A stretch of DNA of 55,776 nt, from the NCBI GenBank assembly GCA_003962985.1, contig RXKA01000072.1, forward strand, positions 1 to 55,776, written 5' to 3'. Shown here piece by piece: positions 10,897-19,187 of the stretch. A model generated the notes under the pieces. That model was not told the DNA's origin, ran no database searches, and saw only the letters and a list, made by a program, of their open reading frames with translations. Made by a program: the position numbers and the translations under genes. This DNA is from Pseudomonadota bacterium. GTDB taxonomy: Bacteria; Pseudomonadota; Gammaproteobacteria; Burkholderiales; UBA11063. Each line of letters begins with the position of its first letter. Positions within the stretch are counted from its first letter, which is position 1.

Positions 10897-11381
10897 TAAG
10901 CGCTCTTTCTTGCAATAGTTGATTCGCGTCTAATCTTATTTTGTAGCTGAATAATGCAATACATTAGTGCTTCAGCAGCTGGCGGACAACCTGGGACATA
11001 AATATCAACAGGCACGATACGATCACAACCACGAACCACTGAATATGAGTAATGATAGTAACCACCACCATTAGCACATGAGCCCATAGAAATAACCCAT
11101 CTAGGTTCTGGCATTTGATCATAAACTTTGCGTAATGCAGGCGCCATTTTGTTACATAAAGTTCCAGCTACGATCATCACATCAGACTGACGCGGAGATG
11201 GACGGAATACCGCACCAAAACGATCCAAATCATAACGTGCTGCACCAATATGCATCATCTCAACCGCGCAACAAGCCAAACCGAACGTCATCGGCCACAA
11301 CGAACCAGTACGCGCCCAATTGATTAGCTTATCCGCAGTAGTGGTAACAAAACCTTCCTTTAGAATTCCTTCTATTCCCAT
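10896..11381 (-). CDS. nuoB: NADH-quinone oxidoreductase subunit B (4Fe-4S N2)
   Basis: This PSST-type subunit holds terminal cluster N2 next to the quinone site. Its 161 residues include the adjacent cysteines in [10 protein letters not shown] and the later cysteines in [11 protein letters not shown] and [11 protein letters not shown]. The ATG overlaps the end of nuoA by ten bases. It is preceded by a good ribosome site (AAGGAG with a seven-base spacer), which confirms the start. Confidence 0.98.
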   Translation of the reverse strand: MGIEGILKEGFVTTTADKLINWARTGSLWPMTFGLACCAVEMMHIGAARYDLDRFGAVFRPSPRQSDVMIVAGTLCNKMAPALRKVYDQMPEPRWVISMGSCANGGGYYHYSYSVVRGCDRIVPVDIYVPGCPPAAEALMYCIIQLQNKIRRESTIARKSA

Positions 11382-11731
11382 TCTAAAGCTCCTTTTTTCC
11401 AGATATAAACAAAACCAGCAATTAAAATTGTCAAGAACACAGCCATAACCACAAAACCATACATACCTAAATGTTTAAATACTAGTGCCCATGGAAATAG
11501 GAATGCAACTTCCAAATCAAACAAAATGAAAATAATCGCTATCAAATAATAGCGAACATCAAATTTAACCCGTGCATCTTCAAATGCCTCAAAACCACAC
11601 TCATAAGGAGAGTTTTTTTGCACATTTGGCTTATGTCGCCCTAGTAGACGCCCTGCTACCATCATAGCAACACCCATACCACAGGCTAATGCTGCAAAGA
11701 ACAATATCGGAAAATAATTTGCTGCAACCAT
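11372..11731 (-). CDS. nuoA: NADH-quinone oxidoreductase subunit A
   Basis: This small membrane subunit (119 residues, three helices) is encoded by the first gene of the nuo operon. The conserved cytoplasmic loop [20 protein letters not shown] is present near residues 43-62. It follows the tRNA-Leu gene with 84 bases between them. No strong terminator is visible there, so read-through from tpiA-secG-tRNA is plausible. Confidence 0.97.
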   Translation of the reverse strand: MVAANYFPILFFAALACGMGVAMMVAGRLLGRHKPNVQKNSPYECGFEAFEDARVKFDVRYYLIAIIFILFDLEVAFLFPWALVFKHLGMYGFVVMAVFLTILIAGFVYIWKKGALEWE

Positions 11732-11815
11732 GCAAAATTCCTCAAAAAATCAGATTTAACAACGTGACATAACTGCCACTTCAAACCACACTCAAACTTA
11801 GCACTACATTAAAAC

Positions 11816-11901
11816 TGGTGCCGACGATGGGACTCGAACCCACACAGCTATAAGCCACTACCACCTCAAGATAGCGTGTATACCAATTTCACCACATCGG
11901 C
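11816..11901 (-). tRNA. tRNA-Leu (anticodon GAG)
   Basis: The reverse strand folds as a class II tRNA of 86 bases including an encoded 3' CCA (11816-11818). The seven-pair acceptor stem (GCCGATG with CGTCGGC, one G-U pair), the TTGAGGT anticodon loop with anticodon GAG, the long variable arm and GGTTCGAGTC in the T arm are all present. It reads leucine CUC/CUU codons. It lies 13 bases after secG and 84 before nuoA, a gene order well known in Betaproteobacteria, and is probably processed from a larger transcript. Confidence 0.97.
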
Positions 11902-11914
11902 AGATAAGTTTTAA

Positions 11915-12289
11915 TTACTCAGGAATTTGATTACCTGAAGCAGCTTTTTTAGCCGCTGGCATACTAGAATTTACAGCAACTGGTTGACTAGCTGCTACAC
12001 CACTAGCAACTGGCTTAACATTTGCCATAACGCCTAGATCACCAACTTTACCTTGACCTGATAGTATTACCATGCCAAGTGTTGTAACAAAAAACACTAC
12101 CGCACAAATAGCCGTACTACGGCTTAAAAAATTTGCCGAACCACTTGCACCAAACAAAGATGACGACCCACCAGAACCAAAACTAGCACCGGCATCCGCA
12201 CCTTTACCTTGTTGTAACAACACTAAAACAATAATTGCCAGTGCTGAGATAATTTCAACAACCCATAATAAAGTCTTTACAATTTCCAT
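11915..12289 (-). CDS. secG: Protein translocase subunit SecG
   Basis: This is an auxiliary subunit of the SecYEG translocon in the inner membrane. It is 124 residues long. Two transmembrane helices (about residues 4-24 and 52-74) flank the conserved GKGADAGASFGSGGSSSLFG loop (residues 28-47). The C-terminal tail is Ala/Val/Ser-rich and low in complexity, as in other SecG proteins. It follows tpiA by 42 bases and precedes the tRNA-Leu gene. Confidence 0.95.
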   Translation of the reverse strand: MEIVKTLLWVVEIISALAIIVLVLLQQGKGADAGASFGSGGSSSLFGASGSANFLSRSTAICAVVFFVTTLGMVILSGQGKVGDLGVMANVKPVASGVAASQPVAVNSSMPAAKKAASGNQIPE

Positions 12290-12331
12290 ACAACCTACTA
12301 ATTAATATGTATTTAAATCAGGTAATAAGCA

Positions 12332-13066
12332 TTACGCTTTGCTACAGATAGCCACAAAATCATCAACTTTTAATGATGAGCCGCCTACAAGAACCCCGCC
12401 CAAACCATTAAGACTAAGGATATCTCTAGCATTTTGACCAGTAACACTTCCACCATACAAAACGCTTATTTTAACATAACCAAAGCGCTTCTGCATATAT
12501 TGATTTATGAAATTGGTTACTTCCTGAATTTCAGCTAAGGTTGGCAGCTTGCCTGTGCCAATCGACCAACATGGCTCATACGCGATAATTATATCCTTAA
12601 AATTTTGAATATCTTCAAGACCTGAGAGTTGAAGTTCAATAAATTGGAGATAGCTACCATCACTACGCGCACTTAGTGGCTCACCAACACAAAAAATAGG
12701 TGTCAAATTACTGTCAAAAGCATTACGCACCTTGTGTATCAGAATCGGGCCATTTTCACCAATCAACGAACGGCGCTCCGAGTGTCCGATGATGACGTAC
12801 TCGACACCTGCATCTTTTAACATTTCGCCATTGATTTTACCTGTATAGGCACCACAGTTACGATAGTGGCTTAGATCTTGTGCAGCTAATTTAATTTGTG
12901 AATTAACTAGCAGACGTTGTTTAGCCCAAACAATATAGATGTATGGAAGAGCTAGAATTACATTGGAACCATTAGTATCTGGAAGATTTGCATAATAGCC
13001 TAAATCAGCATTAATTTTATTCAAATCGCCATTCATTTTCCAGTTCGCAATAACCAACTTTTTCAT
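12332..13066 (-). CDS. tpiA: Triosephosphate isomerase
   Basis: This enzyme interconverts dihydroxyacetone phosphate and glyceraldehyde 3-phosphate in glycolysis and gluconeogenesis. It has 244 residues in a TIM-barrel. Catalytic residues are in place: N8 and K10 (ANWKMNG), H95 in IIGHSERR, and E164 in AYEPCWSIGTGK. The C-terminal phosphate-binding loop, VLYGGSV then GGVLVGGSSL, is present. It is the first gene of a minus-strand series running into secG, tRNA-Leu and nuo. Confidence 0.97.
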   Translation of the reverse strand: MKKLVIANWKMNGDLNKINADLGYYANLPDTNGSNVILALPYIYIVWAKQRLLVNSQIKLAAQDLSHYRNCGAYTGKINGEMLKDAGVEYVIIGHSERRSLIGENGPILIHKVRNAFDSNLTPIFCVGEPLSARSDGSYLQFIELQLSGLEDIQNFKDIIIAYEPCWSIGTGKLPTLAEIQEVTNFINQYMQKRFGYVKISVLYGGSVTGQNARDILSLNGLGGVLVGGSSLKVDDFVAICSKA

Positions 13067-13101
13067 AAGAGTAAATCCTTATTACAAGTGATAACCCCGA
13101 A

Positions 13102-13110
13102 ATTTTATCA
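13102..13110 (-). promoter_or_regulatory. Extended -10 promoter candidate for tpiA
   Basis: Read on the minus strand, this is TGATAAAAT, a TG-n extension followed by a -10 box with five of six consensus bases, 36 bases before the tpiA ATG. No convincing -35 box precedes it, which is acceptable for extended -10 promoters. It would start the tpiA-secG-tRNA-nuo series. Confidence 0.45.
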
Positions 13111-13164
13111 TGTATAGCCTGCATAACATTAATAAAATTATTTCCCAAAGTCTAAAAAATAAAC

Positions 13165-13170
13165 TATAAT
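13165..13170 (+). promoter_or_regulatory. -10 box candidate for the yciB-upp-oxyR operon
   Basis: A consensus TATAAT lies 73 bases before the yciB start on the plus strand, in an AT-rich gap divergent from tpiA. A -35 element is poor at the expected distance, so this rests on the -10 box and position only. Confidence 0.35.
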
Positions 13171-13243
13171 CATCAACCAAAAATATTTAACGGACAATCC
13201 TTGATTATCGTAATCTGGATAAACTTTTGACTAGGACATTAAC

Positions 13244-13783
13244 TTGAAGAATAACCTTTTTATTGAAATGATGCCATTAATCGCATTTTTTATTGCCTAC
13301 TATGTTACCAAAAATATCTATATTGCGACAGTTGTATGTATTATCGCAAGCTGGCTACAATTAATTATTACTAGAATATTATTTAAAAAAATCAGTAAAA
13401 ACACCCTAATCAGTACGATACTTATTACCGTACTTGGATCACTAACTGTTGCATTGCACAATAAAACCTTCATCATGCTTAAACCCACAATGTTATACTG
13501 GATATTTGGAGTTGGATTATTCGTATCAGCACGACTAGGTAAGAATCTTCTAAAGTCACTCCTTGAGGAACAGATTACTCTTGCTGAGCAACACTGGAAT
13601 CAAATTAATATGCTCTGGGTTGGATTTTTTATTTTTATGGGTATACTCAATCTGGTTATTGCATTTCAGTTTAGCGAATATCTGTGGGTTAAGTTTAAAG
13701 TATTTGGAAGCCTTGGGTTAATGGTTATCTTTACATTAATTACAGGTTTCTATATACATAAGAAGGGAAAAATAAATGGATAA
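13244..13783 (+). CDS. yciB: Inner membrane septation protein YciB (IspZ/IspA family)
   Basis: This is a polytopic inner-membrane protein associated in other bacteria with cell division and envelope integrity. It is 179 residues long with about five transmembrane helices. Recognisable segments are EMMPLIAFFIAYYVT at the N-terminus, LTVALHNKTFIMLKPTMLYW in the middle, and the W-x-x-x-N-x-x-W region (AEQHWNQINMLWVGFF). The start is a TTG, supported by an AGGA ribosome site at 13233-13236 with a seven-base spacer. It overlaps the next gene by eight bases and heads a four-gene operon ending with oxyR. Confidence 0.92.
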   Translation: MKNNLFIEMMPLIAFFIAYYVTKNIYIATVVCIIASWLQLIITRILFKKISKNTLISTILITVLGSLTVALHNKTFIMLKPTMLYWIFGVGLFVSARLGKNLLKSLLEEQITLAEQHWNQINMLWVGFFIFMGILNLVIAFQFSEYLWVKFKVFGSLGLMVIFTLITGFYIHKKGKING

Positions 13784-14663
13784 AACAAATTTAAATCCGT
13801 ACTTCCAGAGTCTAGAGGTTGATTATTTGTATCACCTTGGTCTTGATTCGTCTATGGATCTTAAACAACAATTTGGTGATATAAAATTTGTAGTACTAAC
13901 ACGTTCGTTTGGTGATGCAGATTACTTTGCAGATCAATTTACAGAGATTTTCTACGGTCTAAAAGATTTGCATATTGAATGTAAGACCATCGCTAAAGAT
14001 GAGCGTTATCACATATACAAAGTTGCAAATACCTTGATTATTTCTCATGGTGTCGGATTTCCTTCTATGTTAATCTGTTTGAATGAAGTAGTTAAGCTAC
14101 TTTGGCATGCTGGAGTTGAAGATTATCAATTCATCCGTTTAAGTCCAGGCGGCGGTATTGGTGTGTCTAATGATAGCGTCATTGTTGCAAGCACTGCTCT
14201 AGATCAGCAATTGAAATCAGAATGGTCAAATATCGAATTTGGTGAGTACTATACTTATAACACTATCATGGATGATAAAGTATCACAAGCGATGATTGCC
14301 GCAAATCCAAACGCTAAACTAGTAGCAGGTAAAATACTTTCTACGGCATGTTTTTATAATGGTCAAGCACGTTTGAATGGTGCAATTCCTGTGACTTACA
14401 CAGAAGAAGAGCGCGATGAATATTTGCAAAAAGCATACGCAGCAGGTGTACGTGGAATTGATATGGAGTCAGGTTGTTTTACCGCATTTTGTAATAATTT
14501 TGCTATCCCAGCAACAGTTGTGTTGGCAGCTCGTGCGGATCGTCTAAATTCAAATGATACAATTGAATCTTCATTGTTGTTTGATAAAAATATTGAAATC
14601 GGCGTTAAAACAGCAACGTCAGCTATTATAAACTATATTTTAAGCAATACTCAAAGAGGTTAA
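13776..14663 (+). CDS. Uridine phosphorylase-like protein, paralogue 1 (degenerate phosphate site)
   Basis: This 295-residue protein belongs to the nucleoside phosphorylase (NP-I) fold and most resembles animal UPP1/UPP2; for example, residues 217-232 match the human segment closely (AYAAGVR...MES). Residues are compared with human UPP1 numbering from memory. The uracil/ribose residues are kept: Q197, R199, M230, E231 and R256. Residues of its own phosphate site are lost: the Gly60 position is R43, Arg64 is D47 and Thr141 is P124 (in RLSPGGGIG), while R121 (Arg138) remains. The two residues that normally reach into the partner's site are kept: H20 (His36) and R77 (Arg94). The protein is therefore unlikely to be active as a homodimer. 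It overlaps yciB by eight bases and is followed after two bases by paralogue 2, its probable partner. Confidence 0.88.
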   Translation: MDKTNLNPYFQSLEVDYLYHLGLDSSMDLKQQFGDIKFVVLTRSFGDADYFADQFTEIFYGLKDLHIECKTIAKDERYHIYKVANTLIISHGVGFPSMLICLNEVVKLLWHAGVEDYQFIRLSPGGGIGVSNDSVIVASTALDQQLKSEWSNIEFGEYYTYNTIMDDKVSQAMIAANPNAKLVAGKILSTACFYNGQARLNGAIPVTYTEEERDEYLQKAYAAGVRGIDMESGCFTAFCNNFAIPATVVLAARADRLNSNDTIESSLLFDKNIEIGVKTATSAIINYILSNTQRG

Positions 14664-14665
14664 TC

Positions 14666-15541
14666 ATGCGTATCAATCCTAATTTAGCAAATATCAATGA
14701 AAAATATCTATATCTTCTACAATTGGATTTGACAGAAGAAAATCTTGAAAAATTTAAAAATGTTCGTTATGTAATCATGCAAGGTAGTAGTAAGAGAGCT
14801 GCGGTGCTAGCGAAAAAGTTGGCTAAAGATCTACTTAATATGGATACGCGCTTTTTTGAACCTGTGAACCTAGTAGACACAAGCAACTTTGCGGTGTATC
14901 GTATTGGTAATGTACTATCTGTATCACACGGTATGGGTAATGTTACTATTGATGCATTGCTACACTCGTTAACCAAACTTTTACACTACGCTGGTAATAA
15001 TGAGGTTGAGTATATCCGTGTGGGAACATCTGGTGGAATTGGGGTTGAGCCTGGTACTGTAGTAATTACTAAAAATGCCTACATGCCTGACTTATCGCCT
15101 TATTATACAACTTATGAATTAGATAAGCGTATTGATATCCCTACAGCACTAAATCATAGTCTAGTTAATCGTATTGTTGCGGCACAGCCTGCTGATTTAC
15201 CATTTAATATAGTTGTTGGAAATAGTATTGCAGCTGATGATTTCTATCTTGGTCAATGTCGTTATGATGGTGCGATGAACTCTCGTCAAAGCCATGAGTG
15301 GCGAGCTAAATTCTTTGATAAGATTCATCGTTTGGACATTTGTAATTTTGAAATGGAATCATCAGCATTAGCTGCATTCTGTAATTTAGCGCAAATTCCT
15401 GCAACGATGATTGCTGTAACACTACTTAATCGTTTTAACGGTGATCAGGTTACCGCTACACCAGAACAACTTGCCGAATATTCAGATCGTTCACAGTCTG
15501 TGGTAATTAATTATATGCGTACGCGTGGTGATGCTGTATAA
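14666..15541 (+). CDS. Uridine phosphorylase, paralogue 2 (intact own site, lost donor residues)
   Basis: This 291-residue NP-I family protein would convert uridine and phosphate to uracil and ribose 1-phosphate. It resembles animal UPP1/UPP2 strongly (IRVGTSGGIGVEPGTVVIT, VTLLNRFNGDQ). Its own site residues are complete: G40, R44, R118, T121 for phosphate, Q197 and R199 for uracil, M230/E231 for ribose, and R256. The residues this family lends to the neighbouring subunit are changed: L17 replaces His36, and N74 replaces Arg94. Alone it would thus lack a phosphate-binding Arg and a ribose-binding His in each site. Paralogue 1, encoded two bases upstream, has exactly these two residues. oxyR follows after three bases. 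Confidence 0.9.
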   Translation: MRINPNLANINEKYLYLLQLDLTEENLEKFKNVRYVIMQGSSKRAAVLAKKLAKDLLNMDTRFFEPVNLVDTSNFAVYRIGNVLSVSHGMGNVTIDALLHSLTKLLHYAGNNEVEYIRVGTSGGIGVEPGTVVITKNAYMPDLSPYYTTYELDKRIDIPTALNHSLVNRIVAAQPADLPFNIVVGNSIAADDFYLGQCRYDGAMNSRQSHEWRAKFFDKIHRLDICNFEMESSALAAFCNLAQIPATMIAVTLLNRFNGDQVTATPEQLAEYSDRSQSVVINYMRTRGDAV

Positions 15542-15544
15542 GCG

Positions 15545-16447
15545 ATGCTAATGTTAAATTTTACTTTAACAGACTTACGCTATTTGCTGGCTTTGGCAGA
15601 AGAAAAACATTTTGCCAAAGCTGCAGATAAATGCTTTGTATCACAACCAACGTTATCAATTGCAATCAAAAAGCTTGAAGATAATTTTGGGGTCACTATA
15701 TTCGAGCGACAAAATCATCAAATACTGATTACCGATAGCGGTAGACGTATAATTGCACAGGCAGAAATTGTCTTAGCACAAGCTAAACTACTCCAACAAT
15801 TAGCGATGAATTCTGCTGATCCATACGCTGAACCACTAAAAATTGGTGCGATATTTACTATTGGACCATATTTATTTCCTAAACTAGTCCAGCAAGTTAC
15901 ACATAGCGTGCCGCAATTAAAACTCATCATTGAAGAAAATTATACCGATAGACTGATTTCCAAATTACTTTCAGGTGAGATTGATATTGCTATTTTAGCA
16001 ACCGAAGAGAAATATTCAGAACTAAATAAAATTGATCTCTTTAACGAAGAGTTGCATATGATTTGTTCAAATAGGCATTCACTAGCTAACCAGAAAACAC
16101 CGATTAAGCAAGAGCAACTAAATCAGGAAACTATTTTACTTTTGGGAAGTGGACATTGCTTGCGCGATCAAATTATTGAAGCATGTAATAATGCGCAACA
16201 GCATAATCATATTTTTGGTCATTCAATTACAACGAGTTCACTCGAAACAATCAAATATATGGTAGAAATGAATCTTGGACTTAGTATCCTCCCCCAAATG
16301 GCGGAACATAATTTGTCGTCACAAATCGTGGTCAAACAATTCGGGCAAGGTAAATCAATACGTACCATTAGTATGTACTATCGTAAAAATTTTCCACGAG
16401 AAATCCTTGTGGAACAGCTAGCAACGATCATTCAACAGTTCAACTAA
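15545..16447 (+). CDS. oxyR: Peroxide-sensing LysR-type regulator OxyR
   Basis: This transcriptional activator is oxidised by hydrogen peroxide through a disulfide switch. It has 300 residues. An N-terminal winged helix-turn-helix (about residues 8-67, with FAKAADKCFVSQPTLS) is followed by a substrate-binding-like domain. The redox pair is visible as C205 and C214 in GHCLRDQIIEAC, with the same nine-residue spacing as E. coli Cys199/Cys208. It is the last gene of the yciB-upp operon. Its stop overlaps the convergent efflux gene stop by four bases (16444-16447). The likely targets are ahpC-ahpD-katA about 4.3 kb downstream. A nearby alternative start is the ATG at 15551. Confidence 0.95.
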   Translation: MLMLNFTLTDLRYLLALAEEKHFAKAADKCFVSQPTLSIAIKKLEDNFGVTIFERQNHQILITDSGRRIIAQAEIVLAQAKLLQQLAMNSADPYAEPLKIGAIFTIGPYLFPKLVQQVTHSVPQLKLIIEENYTDRLISKLLSGEIDIAILATEEKYSELNKIDLFNEELHMICSNRHSLANQKTPIKQEQLNQETILLLGSGHCLRDQIIEACNNAQQHNHIFGHSITTSSLETIKYMVEMNLGLSILPQMAEHNLSSQIVVKQFGQGKSIRTISMYYRKNFPREILVEQLATIIQQFN

Positions 16448-17310
16448 TCATTCGACTCAGACTCAATAATAGGCTTACTACCACCAGCATCTAATTCTTC
16501 ATAGCTATGCTCAGGAACTAATACGGGCTTAACATAAGCAGCATTATATCCTTGCGACATCATCCAATAATAGATGGTTTTTAATTTCTCTTCATAATCG
16601 ACAATCAATGCTAAAGTCTGCTCTTGGTTGCTATATGAATACTGACAACTTTCCTTTAGTTCAGATAACTTATCCAACTCAACTACTAATGGATTTAAAC
16701 AATTATCCATTTCACTAATCGATAATTGACTTTTATCACTGGCTAGAGCATGAAACTTACTCCAGCTATTAGCAATTATACTATCAAGATGCTCACGGTT
16801 AACTAAGCTTATGGCATTACTATAGCTATGTCGAAAAACATAATATTCATAAAACAGAAAAATTGCCACTCCCGTTAATACACACATGCTACGATTAAGC
16901 AAGAATACTATTTCATTACTAAAAAATAGATTCATAAAATCAAAATTCACACAGAGCATAATTGAAACGAGTAAAATGAAATAGGTATAATCTTGCAAAA
17001 CACAAAATGCAACACCATAGATAAGGACAATGGCTACTATGGGTAATAGATTGGGAAAATATTGTAATAGCAACCAAACAATGACACTTAATAATAGCCC
17101 TGCTATCGTACCTATTACACGTTGTTTTGCCTTATGAATAGCTAAACCGGGGCTAAATGGACCAATAATTGCTAAGACTGAAATTGGAATCCACAATGCA
17201 TCTGACCAATTACTAAATTGATAGCAATAAAATGCCGTCGTAATCATAATAACGACATGAATAATACGTAATTGGACTAATTGTTCACGTGTACGCATAG
17301 TTGGTTCCAT
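16444..17310 (-). CDS. FUSC-family exporter, C-terminal half
   Basis: This 288-residue protein has about five transmembrane helices in residues 15-160, then a cytoplasmic helical tail. The first block has the FUSC layout: a helix, then W-I-P-I-S-V, then the glycine-proline loop GPFSPGLAIHKAKQRVIGTIAG, resembling the second membrane domain of AaeB/YccS-type aromatic-acid exporters. Such exporters are normally one chain of about 650-700 residues; here the N-terminal half is the preceding gene. The reading frame begins 34 bases before the end of that gene. No clear ribosome site precedes either possible ATG (17310 or 17298), so translational coupling is likely. Confidence 0.75.
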   Translation of the reverse strand: MEPTMRTREQLVQLRIIHVVIMITTAFYCYQFSNWSDALWIPISVLAIIGPFSPGLAIHKAKQRVIGTIAGLLLSVIVWLLLQYFPNLLPIVAIVLIYGVAFCVLQDYTYFILLVSIMLCVNFDFMNLFFSNEIVFLLNRSMCVLTGVAIFLFYEYYVFRHSYSNAISLVNREHLDSIIANSWSKFHALASDKSQLSISEMDNCLNPLVVELDKLSELKESCQYSYSNQEQTLALIVDYEEKLKTIYYWMMSQGYNAAYVKPVLVPEHSYEELDAGGSKPIIESESND

Positions 17311-18194
17311 TGAGTAACTATATTCATAAATTGAGTATTATGATTTGCTAATTCTTCGTCAGATACAAGCTTGTAATTTAATAGCGGAACTTGCTGTTGG
17401 ATTGCCGCAGCTAGTGCATCAAAATCATTGGCAATAACCTCAAAATCATAAGCAACATCATAATCATTCAGGATGTGATATAAATAATAATGATATCCCG
17501 CCACGCCTTGGTTAATCTGTTTGGCGATGGGGGCATAATTTCTTTTTTTTAGCAGATTAATACTTGATTGACTAACGATAGCATGTCGCCGTAATTTTAG
17601 ACTAAGACTACCTACATGGCGCTTATCAGCAATTTCACTGATGCTTTCTAGTTGTCTCAGAATACTACTTAACCAAATTTTATGATACATAAATGGGAAT
17701 AATTTATGTAACCAAAAAGAGATTAAAGCAAATTCAGCAATAAAAAGAATTGAATCCCAAATCATAAAATAATTGCCAACATTTATTCCCTCTTGCCCTA
17801 TTGTGGCTAACATTAATAGCACACTAACAATTGCGAATAATTCAGGCTGACGGCGAAGTGCAAAATATAGCACATATGCCCATAATGCAACCACAATCAC
17901 AAATGATAATTTAAGAAATGAGGTACTCGCAAAGATAGCTAAGGTTAATGACATAATAATGACATAACCCAAGTAAATGTTGTCTTTTTTATCAACATCA
18001 TTGATAGTTGGCATCTCAATTAAGCAAATACCTGCAGCACTGAATAACATAGTTAAACTTGGCTGTGCAGGTTTTAAAATCATATTAGCAATGAATAAGC
18101 CAACCGCAATATAGGCTGCTTTAAGTCCGATTAGGCGAGAATACCAATATGGATCAATTCTATCTAATCGACTACTTAATTTCCATAGAATCAT
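17277..18194 (-). CDS. FUSC-family exporter, N-terminal half
   Basis: This 305-residue protein has roughly six transmembrane helices (residues 23-165) followed by a charged helical region to the C-terminus, the arrangement of the first half of AaeB-like FUSC exporters. R-L-I-G-L-K-A-A-Y-I-A at the start of the membrane block is typical of the family. It is cotranscribed with a membrane-fusion protein and an outer-membrane factor upstream, so it should form the inner-membrane pump together with the downstream half. The export substrate (perhaps aromatic acids or other toxic organics) cannot be told from sequence. Confidence 0.75.
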   Translation of the reverse strand: MILWKLSSRLDRIDPYWYSRLIGLKAAYIAVGLFIANMILKPAQPSLTMLFSAAGICLIEMPTINDVDKKDNIYLGYVIIMSLTLAIFASTSFLKLSFVIVVALWAYVLYFALRRQPELFAIVSVLLMLATIGQEGINVGNYFMIWDSILFIAEFALISFWLHKLFPFMYHKIWLSSILRQLESISEIADKRHVGSLSLKLRRHAIVSQSSINLLKKRNYAPIAKQINQGVAGYHYYLYHILNDYDVAYDFEVIANDFDALAAAIQQQVPLLNYKLVSDEELANHNTQFMNIVTQWNQLCVHVNN

Positions 18195-18197
18195 TAC

Positions 18198-19187
18198 TTA
18201 TTTAGTCCGAACATAGACATAAGCACTCATCCCAGGACGTAGTTGATATTGAGAATCTGCATCCGTAACCCTAATTTGTACTGGCAAACGCTGCGGTAAA
18301 TTAATCCAGTGATTTTGATTGAAAATAAGTTGCGTTTCTTTTAATGGAATAATGTGTTGCCGATCAACTGACCAATTATCCGACATAATTACCCCATGAA
18401 ATATTTTGCGTCCCAAGTAAGCACGTGGAAAAATTAATACTTCATCACCAGCATGAACATTTGCCAAATCAGTTTCATTAAAATTGGCTTGGATATAGGT
18501 ATTCGCCGTATCAACAAAATTAAATAGCCCCTCATGAGCCAATGCGGAACTACCAGTACCAATATATAAATTTTGGATATACCCATCTGCAGGAGCTCTT
18601 ACGATTGTATCTGCAACATCCATGGCTGCTTTATCTGTCGCAACAGCTAGAGTTTCAATACCTATTTTGGCTTGTTTCAGCTCGGTTTTTTCTAGCTCAA
18701 TTTGCTTCTGCAAGCCCAAAATAACACTTTGCTGTGATTTGATATTATATTCCAATGTCTTTAATTCAATTTGGGGGACACCATTAACAACATCCTTAGC
18801 ACTTTTTTGAGAATATTCATACTTCATACGATTAAGTTGATCAACTGCGGCTAGTAAATCAGCATTAGTTACATCAATTCTTTTTTGAATAACATCAAGA
18901 CCTACTTGGGCTTGTTCATACTGTGCTTTGATACCCTTGTATTCCAAACGATACTTTTCTGGACGAATCAAAAGAATCGGATCATCTTTTTTCAGTTTTT
19001 GTCCATTTTCAACATAAATCTGTTCAATATGACCTGTTACTGATGATGAAATTGCTGTCATATTATCAACCACAAATGCTTGATCGGTAACTGGGAACAA
19101 ATATGTTGTCATATAGCCAATTGCGATTATGCCACCAGTAGCAAAAATCAACGTCGCAAAATTAAACTTTTTTAGCAGCTTTTTCAT
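18198..19187 (-). CDS. HlyD/EmrA-type membrane-fusion protein
   Basis: This is the periplasmic adaptor of a tripartite efflux pump. It has 329 residues: an N-terminal transmembrane anchor (about 11-30), a first half-lipoyl segment (AISSSVTGHIEQIYVENGQKL near 45-66), an alpha-helical hairpin (about 80-180), a second half-lipoyl segment (VRAPADGYIQNLYIGTG near 197-213), then a beta-barrel domain. The size and layout match AaeA/EmrA-like adaptors. The start overlaps the outer-membrane factor stop (ATGA), and the gene is followed after three bases by the FUSC half-gene. Confidence 0.93.
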   Translation of the reverse strand: MKKLLKKFNFATLIFATGGIIAIGYMTTYLFPVTDQAFVVDNMTAISSSVTGHIEQIYVENGQKLKKDDPILLIRPEKYRLEYKGIKAQYEQAQVGLDVIQKRIDVTNADLLAAVDQLNRMKYEYSQKSAKDVVNGVPQIELKTLEYNIKSQQSVILGLQKQIELEKTELKQAKIGIETLAVATDKAAMDVADTIVRAPADGYIQNLYIGTGSSALAHEGLFNFVDTANTYIQANFNETDLANVHAGDEVLIFPRAYLGRKIFHGVIMSDNWSVDRQHIIPLKETQLIFNQNHWINLPQRLPVQIRVTDADSQYQLRPGMSAYVYVRTK

